The notes beneath the pieces were generated by a model. It did not search any database and was not told the origin of the DNA. It saw only the letters and a program-made list of their open reading frames with translations. From positions 62,001-126,000 of the forward strand of contig JACJJM010000006.1 of the NCBI GenBank assembly GCA_016900015.1: 64,000 nucleotides of DNA, written 5' to 3'. Positions within the stretch are counted from its first letter, which is position 1. The number at the start of each line of letters is the position of its first letter. Positions 8,301 through 16,465 of this stretch are shown in pieces. This stretch comes from Phocaeicola coprophilus (lineage in GTDB: Bacteria; Bacteroidota; Bacteroidia; Bacteroidales; Bacteroidaceae). Position numbers and translations under genes: made by a program.

Positions 8301-9661
8301 ACCCACACCTGGCCATCCCCCATCATGTAGGTCGCCACACGGATTATGTTCGAATTGTTTTGCTTATCGCCCCCACTGGGATAAAGACGCCGCACACTCC
8401 CATTGAGCACCGACAAACGGGAGACTCCGGCAAACTCCGAACTTATCCAGATGCCTTGCTCGCTGTCTTCCATCACATACTGCAAGTAGTTAGAACGTAT
8501 GTGGCTGGAACCGTCGATGCTGGCCGTAAAATGCTGCAACTCGCCCGTATGAAGGTCATACGCAAAAAGCCCGTTGCCATAAGTCGACACCCATATGATG
8601 TCGCGCGAGTCGTGGACAATGTTGTAACGCTCCCGGTCGATATAGCCCATCTTGTCGGGGTCCATGAAGCGAAACTGCCGGACTTCTTGTGTCTGCGTAT
8701 TGACATACCACATGCTGCCTGTGTTGTTACATATCCAATAATCGCCCCGATTGTCACGCATGACATGCCCATTGGGAATGTCCAACTGACCGGCAGGCTC
8801 CAACCGGCAAGTATGATAGTTGAACTTATACCCGCCGGTCGAAGTGAATATGTACCAATCATCGAGCAGCGGCATGACACCCTGCACCATCAAGAGTCCA
8901 TCAGCATTGGAAATACGCGCCACTTCACGTGCCGAACGGTTCTCCTCATCCAAGCGTGATATGACGCCTTCAGAAGAGATGAAAAACATCTTCCCCTCAA
9001 ACGAACAAGCCTTGTAGGCATTTGGCACACTGACGACTTGTGTCGTCCGGCCGTCATCCCCCTCGACCAGCACCACACCCTTGTTTGTGCCTATCCAGAT
9101 GCGGGACTGCTCGTCTTCATAGATATAGGCCACATGATTGGACGGCAGGCTGCCTGTCTCTTTCTTGAAGGTGACGGAGGTGAAACGCCCGTCTTTCCAC
9201 CTCACACGGCGACACCCGTTCGATTTATGCCACAACCATATATCCCCGTTCGAGGCCTGGAGCTTGTCCCCATAACGCTGTGTGTACTCGCCGCAACCCG
9301 TGAAGTCGACAAAACACCCATGCTTCAAGTCATAACAGCTATACAGCTCCGTGATGGAATTAATCCACAGGAAACCGTTCCGATCTTCGTCGATGCGGCG
9401 TATGCGATGATCTGCAAGCGAAGGCTTGTTTGCTTCCGGATGGAAGTTCAGGAAATTATTGCCATCATAACGGCTCAAACCATTCAACGTGCCCATCCAG
9501 ATGAAGCCTTTGCTGTCCTGGTAGATGCAACGAATCGAATTATTGGCTATCCCATCGTGGGTCGTCATGTGTATAGAACGCACCTCCACTGTCCCCCGCA
9601 GGACTTGAGGGAGACAGAACAAAAGAATACAAAAGCACCATATCTTACAGTGTATGCTCAT
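5351..9661 (-). CDS. Hybrid two-component system regulator (sensor kinase-receiver-AraC)
   Basis: A 1436-residue protein with a complete one-polypeptide signalling pathway. In order: signal peptide (residues 1-23); periplasmic two-propeller sensor made of Reg_prop repeats (about 30-735, recurrent IYQDSKGFIWMGT, DEDRNGFLWI, EDDYGRIWAGT); Y_Y_Y domain (about 775-835); one membrane helix (about 862-882); HisKA with phospho-acceptor His915 in NISHEYRTPLTLI; HATPase with N and G boxes (about 1020-1135); receiver with phospho-acceptor Asp1225 in LIICDVLMPDMNG; and a C-terminal AraC helix-turn-helix (about 1325-1425). In Bacteroides such proteins sense glycan fragments and switch on a neighbouring utilisation locus. 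Here the nearest SusC/D operon is 3.7 kb away behind ppx-ppk, with no CAZyme nearby, so the target is unclear. Confidence 0.95.
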   Translation of the reverse strand: MSIHCKIWCFCILLFCLPQVLRGTVEVRSIHMTTHDGIANNSIRCIYQDSKGFIWMGTLNGLSRYDGNNFLNFHPEANKPSLADHRIRRIDEDRNGFLWINSITELYSCYDLKHGCFVDFTGCGEYTQRYGDKLQASNGDIWLWHKSNGCRRVRWKDGRFTSVTFKKETGSLPSNHVAYIYEDEQSRIWIGTNKGVVLVEGDDGRTTQVVSVPNAYKACSFEGKMFFISSEGVISRLDEENRSAREVARISNADGLLMVQGVMPLLDDWYIFTSTGGYKFNYHTCRLEPAGQLDIPNGHVMRDNRGDYWICNNTGSMWYVNTQTQEVRQFRFMDPDKMGYIDRERYNIVHDSRDIIWVSTYGNGLFAYDLHTGELQHFTASIDGSSHIRSNYLQYVMEDSEQGIWISSEFAGVSRLSVLNGSVRRLYPSGGDKQNNSNIIRVATYMMGDGQVWVSTRSGDLFAYDKSFEVRHREHFAHSNIYAVAEDSNGKLWLGSRGNGLCIDGVWYKRNKNDTTALSFDHIFSLYCDSKRRMWVGTFGGGLDLAIPQQDGSYTFRHFLTKAYGQRQVRAIAEDDYGRIWAGTSDGVYVLSAELDKVWEFSSRNETMKSNEVRCIYKDRAGRMWLGTAGAGLCVCHPGADLKQIRFEHYNTNDGLVNDIVQSILEDRDGHFWISTEYGISCFILPERSFRNYFFSAYELGNVYTENSGCLLPDGNLLFGSNYGLIVFDPLAVKSTRALDSFGGVTLTSLHVNGAEIRPDMPGSLLSNDIAYTDKIRLGHKQNSFTVYFSTFNYSPENEANYTYKLENYDEAWNAPSAQNFAMYRNLPPGNYTLRVRACKGATDMAGGKETVLDIVIRPPFYQTTAAYAVYFFLLLLIVGLSLRTMHKFNVLRNRIEVEKQLTEYKLMFFTNISHEYRTPLTLIRGALERLAEMKQKIPRELLPSLKIMEKNTVRLLRLTDQLLEFRKMQRNKLALSLEETDVMKFLYEIYLNFRDMAESKKIDFRYLPSTETYSMYIDKGNVDKVTYNLLSNAFKYTPANGKVYFRVNVREDISRLEISVADSGVGIPKEKRGELFSRFMQSSFSADSVGVGLHLTHELVSLHKGTITYSENEGGGSIFTVMLPLHADVYEQKDFLKPSPLQAAKPEASFLKDDTEPSMPAEDDAKPSAATLNEHRVLIIDDDDDIRRFLAEDIGQYFKVRVASDGKSGLEEARVYNPDLIICDVLMPDMNGFEVTRRLKEDFNTSHIPIVLLTALDSPEMRLKGVKQGADLYIGKPFSMKYLLACIKNLIGQRDKLRAKFFRDLSVQANALITSKSDQNFLDELNAYIEQRIADPDLSLNDLANAMHLGKTTLSSKVSGITGYPPIKYIRLIRLRHAAKLLKEQTHTVSEVCYMVGFSDPYYFSKCFKQQFGVPPSSYGMMQADGEKDEQQSQA

Positions 9662-9689
9662 ACTTCCGCCGGATGTTTTTTTCTTCGGA

Positions 9690-9697
9690 CAAATTTA
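9690..9697 (-). promoter_or_regulatory. -7 box for the hybrid two-component gene
   Basis: The minus-strand sequence reads TAAATTTG (TAnnTTTG), 28 bases before the start codon. Confidence 0.5.
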
Positions 9698-9825
9698 GAG
9701 ATTTTCTTCCAAATCATCCCTATCCTCGCCCCATAAGACGACAGCATGTACGTTCACAACGAACCGGCAAGACTTGGCAACCACCTTTGCCACAGCCTTG
9801 CCGGCTCGCCTGCTTATCCGTTGTT

Positions 9826-10785
9826 TCACCGTCTCGGCGCGTTCATCAGCTCCCGTGCACGCTGTGCCTTGTGCTCTTCGTAGATTTCGTCGATGATGCC
9901 GTCAGAAAGGCCGATGACGGGCACATAGATGTATGTCGCGGAGACGAGGCGGGACACGAGCAGGAAGATGTTGCCGGCGGGCACGATGACGTCGGCACGG
10001 TCGGGCTTGAGGTCATACTTCGCCATGCGCTCCTCCACGGTGAGGGCCGCGAGCGACTCGTGGAGCTCCTTCAGCGTGGCGACCGTCATGCGCTGGAGGC
10101 GGCGGTCCTTGTGCTCGGCCAGGCGGTAGAGCTTGTTGATGTTGCCGCCCGAGCCCACGATGTTGATGCCCGGATAGGACTGTGCCAAGGCCTTGAGGTC
10201 GGTCTCCAGGCGCTTCCACTCCGTGTCGGCCACAGCCTGGTTGAGGATGCGCACAGTCCCGATGTTGTAGGAACGGCTGCACACCAGTTGGCCTTCCGAC
10301 AGGAGGTTCACCTCCGTACTGCCGCCGCCCACGTCGACATACATGTAGTTGCCCTTGCGGTCGCCCATGTAGGTCAGGTGGTTGTTATAGATGATGCGGG
10401 CCTCTTCCTGCCCGTCGATAATCTCGACATGGATGCCTGCTTTCTGGGCGATGCGCTTGATGATGGCCGAGCCGTTGCGGGCGTCGCGCATGGCCGAGGT
10501 GGCGCAGGCGCGGTAGTCCTCCACGTCGTAGACCTTCATGAGCTGGCGGTAGGCCTTCATGAGGCGCACCATGCTCTTGGCTTTCTTCTCCGAGATGGTG
10601 CCCGTGGCGAACACGTCGAAGCCCAGGCGCAGAGGGACGCGCACGAGCAGTTCCTTGCTCATCGTGGGCACTTCGCCGCTCTCCTCGACATGCTTGATGA
10701 GCAGGCGGACGGCGTTCGAACCGATGTCGATGGCCGCATAATTGATGCCATAGGTCGGGAGCGTGTCTTTGTCAATCATCATCAT
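9826..10785 (-). CDS. ppx: Exopolyphosphatase (Ppx/GppA family)
   Basis: About 319 residues, starting MMMIDKDTLPTYG. The two phosphate-binding signatures of the actin-like Ppx/GppA fold are visible: YAAIDIGSNAVRLLI and MYVDVGGGSTEVNLL, plus NIVGSGGNINKLYRL. The enzyme releases Pi from polyphosphate or hydrolyses pppGpp. The frame is open further upstream, but that part overlaps ppk and has no family similarity. The start at 10785 is preceded by AGGAGAAAGGAA and shares ATGATGATGATTGA with the ppk stop, so translation is coupled. At this length it is the short, single-core form of the family. Confidence 0.9.
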   Translation of the reverse strand: MMMIDKDTLPTYGINYAAIDIGSNAVRLLIKHVEESGEVPTMSKELLVRVPLRLGFDVFATGTISEKKAKSMVRLMKAYRQLMKVYDVEDYRACATSAMRDARNGSAIIKRIAQKAGIHVEIIDGQEEARIIYNNHLTYMGDRKGNYMYVDVGGGSTEVNLLSEGQLVCSRSYNIGTVRILNQAVADTEWKRLETDLKALAQSYPGINIVGSGGNINKLYRLAEHKDRRLQRMTVATLKELHESLAALTVEERMAKYDLKPDRADVIVPAGNIFLLVSRLVSATYIYVPVIGLSDGIIDEIYEEHKAQRARELMNAPRR

Positions 10786-12862
10786 TTCCTTTCTCCTCAT
10801 TTGATTGTTCCGCCTCGCGGTAATATTCGTAGAGGGCCTCCTGCGAACGGAAGGGAGGCTCGCCCTCGGGAGCTTCGCAGAAGAGGTTCTTGCCTTCGCC
10901 GTCGACGATGCGCGCCTGGAGCGTGTCGCGGAAGCCGTAGTCGACAATGCGCTTCATCTCTTCTTTGATAGCCGGGTCGTAGATGGGCGTCACGACCTCC
11001 ACGCGGTGGTCGAGATTGCGCGTCATCCAGTCGGCCGAGCCGATAAACACCCGCTCCTCGCCGCCCGCGGCAAAGACGAAGATGCGCGAGTGTTCCAGAT
11101 AGCGGTCGATGATGCCGTGGATGCGGATGTGGTCGCTCACGTCGGGAATGCCCGTCACGAGCGAGCAGTTGCCGCGCACGAGCAGGTCGATGTCCACACC
11201 CGCACGCGAGGCCTCGTAGAGCTTCTCGACCATCACCGGGTCGGTGATGTGGTTTATCTTTATCTTGATATAGGCGGGTTTGCCGCTTTTCTTGTTCTTT
11301 ATCTCGTTGTTGATGAGCGTGACAAACTTGTTCTTCATCTCGTTGGGCGACACGAGCAGCTCCTTGAAGCGGATGGGGCTGTAGGGGCGCTCGATGAAGC
11401 TGAACACGCTGTCCACGTCCTTCACCAGGCGGCGCGAAGCCGTCATGAGCATGCAGTCGGTGTAGGTGCGGGCATTGCCTTCGTGGAAGTTGCCCGTGCT
11501 GATGCAAGCCACGTCCGTGCCGCGCTTCATGCCGATGTGCACCAGCTTGGAGTGCACCTTCAGTCCTTCCACGCCGAAGATGACCTTGATGCCGGCCTCC
11601 TGCATGCGCTTCGACCAGTTGATGTTCGAAGCCTCGTCGAAGCGGGCCAGCAGTTCGATGACGACGGTCACCTTCTTGCCGTTGCGTGCCGCGCCGATGA
11701 GGGCCTTCACCACCTTTGATTCCTTGGCCAGGCGGTAGAGGGTCATCTTGATGCTGTCCACCTCCTTGCTCACGGCCGCTTCCTGGAGCAGGCGGATGAA
11801 GGAGTCGAAGCTATGGTAGGGCACGTGGAGGAAACGGTCTTTCTCCTGGATGCGGCGGATGAGGCTCTCGGGCCCGTCGAGTTCGCGTTTCAAGATGGGA
11901 GGCCAGGCCGGATAGCGCAGGTCGCCGCGCCCGCAGTCGGGGAATTTCATGAAGTCCTTGTGGTTCTGGTAGCGTCCGCCGGCCAGCACCGTGTCCAGGC
12001 TGTCGAGGTCGAGCTTGCGGAGGACACGCTTGAGCAAATCCTTCGGCATACGCGCGTCGTAGAGCACGCGCAGGGGTTCGCCGCGCTTGCGGCTCTTCAC
12101 GCCTTTCGAGATTTTCTGGAGCATGCCCGTGCGCAGGTCGTTGTCTATCTCCATCTCGGCATCGCGGGTAAACTTGAAGGTGTAGGCCTCATATCCCGTG
12201 TAGCCCAGTCCTTCGAAGATGAAGGGCAGACAGTGGCGCACGGCGTCGTCCAGATACATCAGGTAGCTCTTCCCCTCGTGGTCCGGCAGGCGCACGAAGC
12301 GTCCGCACTGGGCGACGGGCAGTTCCAGGAAGGCATAGTCCGACACCGTCCTCGGTTCGTGGCGCGTCACCTTCACGGCCAGGTAGATGTCCTCGTCGTT
12401 CTCATAGTCGAGCATCTTGATGGCCGAGAACCACACCGGCACGATGAGGCCGCTCAGCTTCGAGTGGTAGTAGTCATGGATGAAGTCCTGCTGCTCAGGC
12501 GTAAGCTCCGTGTCCGAGACGAGGAAGATGTTCTCCCGCCGCAGCGCCTCGGTCACTTCGTCGACGGCCTTCGAATAGGCCTTGGCATACTGGGCGTTCA
12601 GCTTGTTGATTTGCTTGATGACCTTCTTGGCATGTTCGCTCTCGCGTGCGGCCGAGCGGTCCGTACATTCCGCGATGCGGCTCTGGCTGGCCATGCGCAC
12701 ACGGAAAAACTCATCCAGATTGTTCGAATAAATGCCCAGGAACGACATGCGCTCCAGCAGGGGCACATGCTCGCGGGTCGCTTCCTGTAATATGCGTTCG
12801 TTGAAATACATCCAACTGATGTCTCTTTCCAGATACGGAAATTCTTTTTTCTTCTGTGCCAT
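10772..12862 (-). CDS. ppk: Polyphosphate kinase 1
   Basis: A 696-residue enzyme that reversibly polymerises the gamma-phosphate of ATP into polyphosphate. Recognisable parts are the N-terminal domain (FPYLERDISWMYFNERILQEA), the head domain, and two phospholipase-D-like catalytic domains with the autophosphorylated His437 in LKVHSKLVHIG and the second essential His591 in YLEHSRIFVF. These positions agree closely with His435 and His592 of the E. coli enzyme. The C-terminus ends in an acidic NDDD, whose codons form the start region of ppx. The upstream region has only a poor -7 box. Confidence 0.96.
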   Translation of the reverse strand: MAQKKKEFPYLERDISWMYFNERILQEATREHVPLLERMSFLGIYSNNLDEFFRVRMASQSRIAECTDRSAARESEHAKKVIKQINKLNAQYAKAYSKAVDEVTEALRRENIFLVSDTELTPEQQDFIHDYYHSKLSGLIVPVWFSAIKMLDYENDEDIYLAVKVTRHEPRTVSDYAFLELPVAQCGRFVRLPDHEGKSYLMYLDDAVRHCLPFIFEGLGYTGYEAYTFKFTRDAEMEIDNDLRTGMLQKISKGVKSRKRGEPLRVLYDARMPKDLLKRVLRKLDLDSLDTVLAGGRYQNHKDFMKFPDCGRGDLRYPAWPPILKRELDGPESLIRRIQEKDRFLHVPYHSFDSFIRLLQEAAVSKEVDSIKMTLYRLAKESKVVKALIGAARNGKKVTVVIELLARFDEASNINWSKRMQEAGIKVIFGVEGLKVHSKLVHIGMKRGTDVACISTGNFHEGNARTYTDCMLMTASRRLVKDVDSVFSFIERPYSPIRFKELLVSPNEMKNKFVTLINNEIKNKKSGKPAYIKIKINHITDPVMVEKLYEASRAGVDIDLLVRGNCSLVTGIPDVSDHIRIHGIIDRYLEHSRIFVFAAGGEERVFIGSADWMTRNLDHRVEVVTPIYDPAIKEEMKRIVDYGFRDTLQARIVDGEGKNLFCEAPEGEPPFRSQEALYEYYREAEQSNEEKGNDDD

Positions 12863-12960
12863 CTTGAACTTGTCTATAGTTTTAGCAAAGAAACGAAACT
12901 TATGTTACAATACAGTTGCAATCCCGAAAAAACTTCACGACAACTACAAGATTTCTTCGC

Positions 12961-13100
12961 CGGAAACCGGACATTTCCCTCCCTTCCTTTCCGTCCGGGG
13001 ACGGCCTCCTTTCCGCCCGACCACGGAAAGGAAGGTAGCCGGGGACGGAAAGGAAGGCGTCCCCGCCGTGTCTCCCAAGCGTCCGGAAGCCATGTCCGGA
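12961..13100. repeat. 22-bp-family intergenic repeat, locus B (four units, head-to-head)
   Basis: This lies in the 506-base divergent gap between ppk and susC. Two units in TCCTTTCCG orientation are followed, in exact 22-bp register, by two units in CGGAAAGGA orientation, giving a large dyad. The block is flanked by further imperfect inverted segments (CGGACATTTCC and GTCCGGAAATGTG). It sits upstream of both genes, outside their likely core promoters. Apart from this block and the susC -7 box, nothing else was recognised in the gap. Confidence 0.7.
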
Positions 13101-13209
13101 AAGTCCGGAAATGTGTTCCTCCCGATTGGTTTCATTAACATATCGACAAAATATCATGCTAAAATATTTTGTTTTTAAACAAAATGCTCTATTTTTGCCA
13201 TCAAGCCCC

Positions 13210-13217
13210 TATATTTG
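13210..13217 (+). promoter_or_regulatory. -7 box upstream of the SusC operon
   Basis: TATATTTG (TAnnTTTG). It would give a leader of about 150 bases to the chosen ATG, long enough for post-transcriptional control. No convincing -33 element at the proper spacing. Confidence 0.4.
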
Positions 13218-13368
13218 TAACGATGCAGGACATTTGCCGGAAGAGGCTTCCGCCAAGCCTGCCGCAGCCACACCTGCGGACAGACTGCCGGCCTGTCAGA
13301 AGGAGGGAAAAATGCATTTCCACAGAAAGGGCAGAAGCGAAAATACGCTACCTAACATCTTAATATAT

Positions 13369-16300
13369 ATGAAGAAGAAAGAGCAGAAAAAAGACCTGCC
13401 GCGCGGCAGGAAAAACGGCCTCGGCATGAGGCTGTTCGCATGCGCCCTGCTCGGAGGCCTCCTGGCCGACCCGCTCGCGGCGCAATCGCTGAAGACTGAC
13501 GACTCCCCGACGACACGGGCCGAACAGGCCGTCACCGTGACGGGCGTGGTGCTCGACGCGATGGACGACTCCCCGATGATAGGAGTCAACGTGCTGGTTG
13601 TCAACTCAAAGGGAGAGGGCAAAAATGGCATAGGCACTGTCACTGACGCCGACGGCCGCTTCACGGTCAGCGTGCCCGAAGGCACCCGTCTGAAATTCTC
13701 ATTCGTGGGCTACAAGGACCAGGTGCTGGAACCTTCGCCCAACATGACCGTCGTCATGCAGGAAGACGCCAACACGATGGACGAAGTCGTGGTCAACGGC
13801 TTCTTCACCCGCTCGAAGCAGACCTTCACCGGAGCGGCCCGCACGGTGACTTCCGAGCAACTGCTAAGCATCTCCCCGAACAATGTGCTCCAGGCACTCT
13901 CCGTCCTCGACCCCGCCATCAAAATCAACAAGAACAACGCGATGGGGTCAAACCCGAACAACATCCCCGACCTGGTCATCCGCAGCACGACATCGCTTGC
14001 CACGGACAACGAAGCGGGACTCAACGCGCCGCTCGTGGTCATCGACGGCGTGGAAGCGACGCTCCAGGACCTCTACGACATCAACATCTATGACATCGAG
14101 CGTGTCGACATCCTGAAAGATGCTTCCGCCACGGCCCTCTACGGCGAGAATGCGGCCAACGGCGTCATCGTCATCGAGCGCAAGCGCGTCGAACAGGCCC
14201 CGCTGCGCATCCGCTACTCCTTCACGCCCGACTTCAGCATGGCCGACCTCTCGAGCTACGACCTCTGCAACGCCCGCCAGAAGCTGGAACTGGAACGCCT
14301 CGCCGGCCTCTACGACAGCTCCACCGGCTCGATGGACGCGACCTACTATGACCGGCTCGCACAGGTGAGCAGCGGCATCGACACCGACTGGAAGTCGAAA
14401 CCCGTGCGCATGGGCTTCTCGCAGACCCACTCCCTCTCGCTTTCCGGCCGCGGAGGCAACATCGAGTATAACGTGACGGGCAACTACACCGACAAAAACG
14501 GCGTCATGAAGGACGACGGACGCCGCAACATCGGCCTGGAACTCTACCTGGCCTACCGCCTGAAAGAAAAACTCGTGGTCACGCTACGCGCCAGCCACCA
14601 GCAGACGAACGTGGAAAACTCCAAATACGGCAGCTACACCGACTGGCTCCAGGCCAACCCCTACGACTCGCCCTACGACGAGAACGGCGAGCTGCGCACC
14701 CTCCTCTCCTGGGACCATGCCAACCCGCTCTATGAAGCCTCGCTGGGCAGCTTCTCGACCGAGGAGACCCGCACGCAGAACGTGAACCTCTCCGTGCGCT
14801 ACAACTTCAAGCCCAACCTCTACCTCACGGCGCAAGGCTCCCTCCTCACGTCAAAAGGCACAATCGACGACTACACCTCCCCGCTGGCCTATGAGTTCCG
14901 CGACGTGACCGACCCCCTGCAACGGGGCAGCTACGCCCTGACGAACACGGACCAGGACAACTGGTCGTTCAAGGTGGTGGGCAACTGGATACACTCCTTC
15001 GACGACGAAGGCACCATCCTGACCCTCAACGTGGGCGCCGAAGCCAAGAAGAACAAATACTCCGAACGCACGGGCGTGGCTTCGGGCTTCCTCTCCGACA
15101 CGCTGACCGACTTCGGCTACGGAGCATCCTATTCCGACACCACCCCGACAGGCAGCGAAGACCTGGAGACCAACGTCGGATGGTTTGCCGCAGCCAACTA
15201 TGCGTGGAAAAACCGCTACTTCGTCGACGGTTCATACCGCGTGTCCGGCTCGTCAAAGTTCGGCGCGGACAACAAGTACGCCCCCTTCTGGTCAGTAGGC
15301 GCCGGCTGGAACATCCACAATGAGAAGTTTGCCAAGGATGCAGGCTGGATCGACCAGCTCCGCCTGCGCGCCAGCTACGGCTACACCGGCAGCGTGAAGT
15401 TCTCGCCCTACCAGGCCATCGCCACCTACCAGTATCTCATCAGCAACGCCACCCTCGGCGGCGTGGGCGCCATCCCGATGGCCATGCCCAACCCTGACCT
15501 GACGTGGCAGACCACAAAGAAGTTCAACGTGGGCATCACTTCGTCCTTCTTCGGCGAACGCCTGAACGTGAACTTCGACTACTACAACGAGCTGACCGAC
15601 GACATGCTCATCGACATCTCCCTGCCACCCTCGTCGGGCGCGACGACCGTGAAGGACAACTACGGCTCGCAGGAGAGCAACGGCGTGGAATTCTCCGTCT
15701 GGGGCAAACCCATCGTGACGAGGGACTTCTCATGGACAGTGATGTTCAACGGCCTCCACTCGAAGACCACCATCAAGGACATCTCCTCGGCCCTGGAACG
15801 CGCCAATGACGCAAACAGCACCGTGACCGACGAAGCCGCACCCCGCGTGCTCTACGAGGAGGGCAACTCGCCCACGGCCATCTACGCCGTGCGCTCGGCC
15901 GGCATCGACCCCGCCTCGGGCCGCGAAATCTACATCAAGAAGGACGGGACGTACACCTACACCTACGACCCGCTGGACAAGGTCGTCGTGGGCGACACGA
16001 ACCCCGTGCTCGAAGGCAGCTTCTCGACCGACTTCACGTGGAAGAACTTCTACCTGGGCGTGAACTTCAGCTACACCTTCGGCGGCGACATCTACAACAC
16101 CACCCGCGCACAGCGCATCGAGAACATCAACCCGCAATACAACGCCGACGTGCGTGCCTTCACCCAGCGGTGGACACAGCCGGGCGACCTGGTGCCCTAT
16201 CTCGACCTGAGCGCGACGGGCGGCACGGACTTCATCCACTCCAGCCGCTTCGTGGAGAAGGAAAACGAAGTGTGGCTGTCGAGCATCAACCTGGCCTACG

Positions 16301-16458
16301 AGTTTCCCCAGGCACTCATCCACAACTGGGGCATACAGCGCCTGCGTGTCAGCCTGGGAGCGTCCGACCTCTTCCGCCTCTCCACCGTACGCTACGAGCG
16401 TGGAACGGAATATCCCTACAGCCGCAGCGTGAACCTATCGTTTAACATTACTTTATAA
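13369..16458 (+). CDS. susC: SusC/RagA-type TonB-linked outer-membrane transporter
   Basis: A 1029-residue outer-membrane protein. The frame is open further upstream, but the ATG at 13369 gives a proper signal peptide (basic head, then MRLFACALLGGLLADPLAAQ). Next come a CarboxypepD_reg-like domain at about residues 52-135 (VTVTGVVLDAMDDSPMIGVNVLV and VPEGTRLKFSFVGYKDQVL), the plug (MDEVVVNGFFTRSKQTFTGA; GVEATLQDLYDINIYDIERV; ATALYGENAANGVIVIE), and a 22-strand barrel ending SVNLSFNITL. There is no STN signalling domain, so it is not an obvious FecA-like transducer. It works with the SusD lipoprotein seven bases downstream to import an oligomeric substrate. No glycosidase, peptidase or lyase is encoded nearby, so the substrate is unknown. 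Confidence 0.95.
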   Translation: MKKKEQKKDLPRGRKNGLGMRLFACALLGGLLADPLAAQSLKTDDSPTTRAEQAVTVTGVVLDAMDDSPMIGVNVLVVNSKGEGKNGIGTVTDADGRFTVSVPEGTRLKFSFVGYKDQVLEPSPNMTVVMQEDANTMDEVVVNGFFTRSKQTFTGAARTVTSEQLLSISPNNVLQALSVLDPAIKINKNNAMGSNPNNIPDLVIRSTTSLATDNEAGLNAPLVVIDGVEATLQDLYDINIYDIERVDILKDASATALYGENAANGVIVIERKRVEQAPLRIRYSFTPDFSMADLSSYDLCNARQKLELERLAGLYDSSTGSMDATYYDRLAQVSSGIDTDWKSKPVRMGFSQTHSLSLSGRGGNIEYNVTGNYTDKNGVMKDDGRRNIGLELYLAYRLKEKLVVTLRASHQQTNVENSKYGSYTDWLQANPYDSPYDENGELRTLLSWDHANPLYEASLGSFSTEETRTQNVNLSVRYNFKPNLYLTAQGSLLTSKGTIDDYTSPLAYEFRDVTDPLQRGSYALTNTDQDNWSFKVVGNWIHSFDDEGTILTLNVGAEAKKNKYSERTGVASGFLSDTLTDFGYGASYSDTTPTGSEDLETNVGWFAAANYAWKNRYFVDGSYRVSGSSKFGADNKYAPFWSVGAGWNIHNEKFAKDAGWIDQLRLRASYGYTGSVKFSPYQAIATYQYLISNATLGGVGAIPMAMPNPDLTWQTTKKFNVGITSSFFGERLNVNFDYYNELTDDMLIDISLPPSSGATTVKDNYGSQESNGVEFSVWGKPIVTRDFSWTVMFNGLHSKTTIKDISSALERANDANSTVTDEAAPRVLYEEGNSPTAIYAVRSAGIDPASGREIYIKKDGTYTYTYDPLDKVVVGDTNPVLEGSFSTDFTWKNFYLGVNFSYTFGGDIYNTTRAQRIENINPQYNADVRAFTQRWTQPGDLVPYLDLSATGGTDFIHSSRFVEKENEVWLSSINLAYEFPQALIHNWGIQRLRVSLGASDLFRLSTVRYERGTEYPYSRSVNLSFNITL

Positions 16459-16465
16459 CAGACAC

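Noticed and set aside
13111-13368. Longer SusC start
   Set aside because: The 86 extra codons include the -7 box and repeat-flanking DNA, and would bury the signal peptide.
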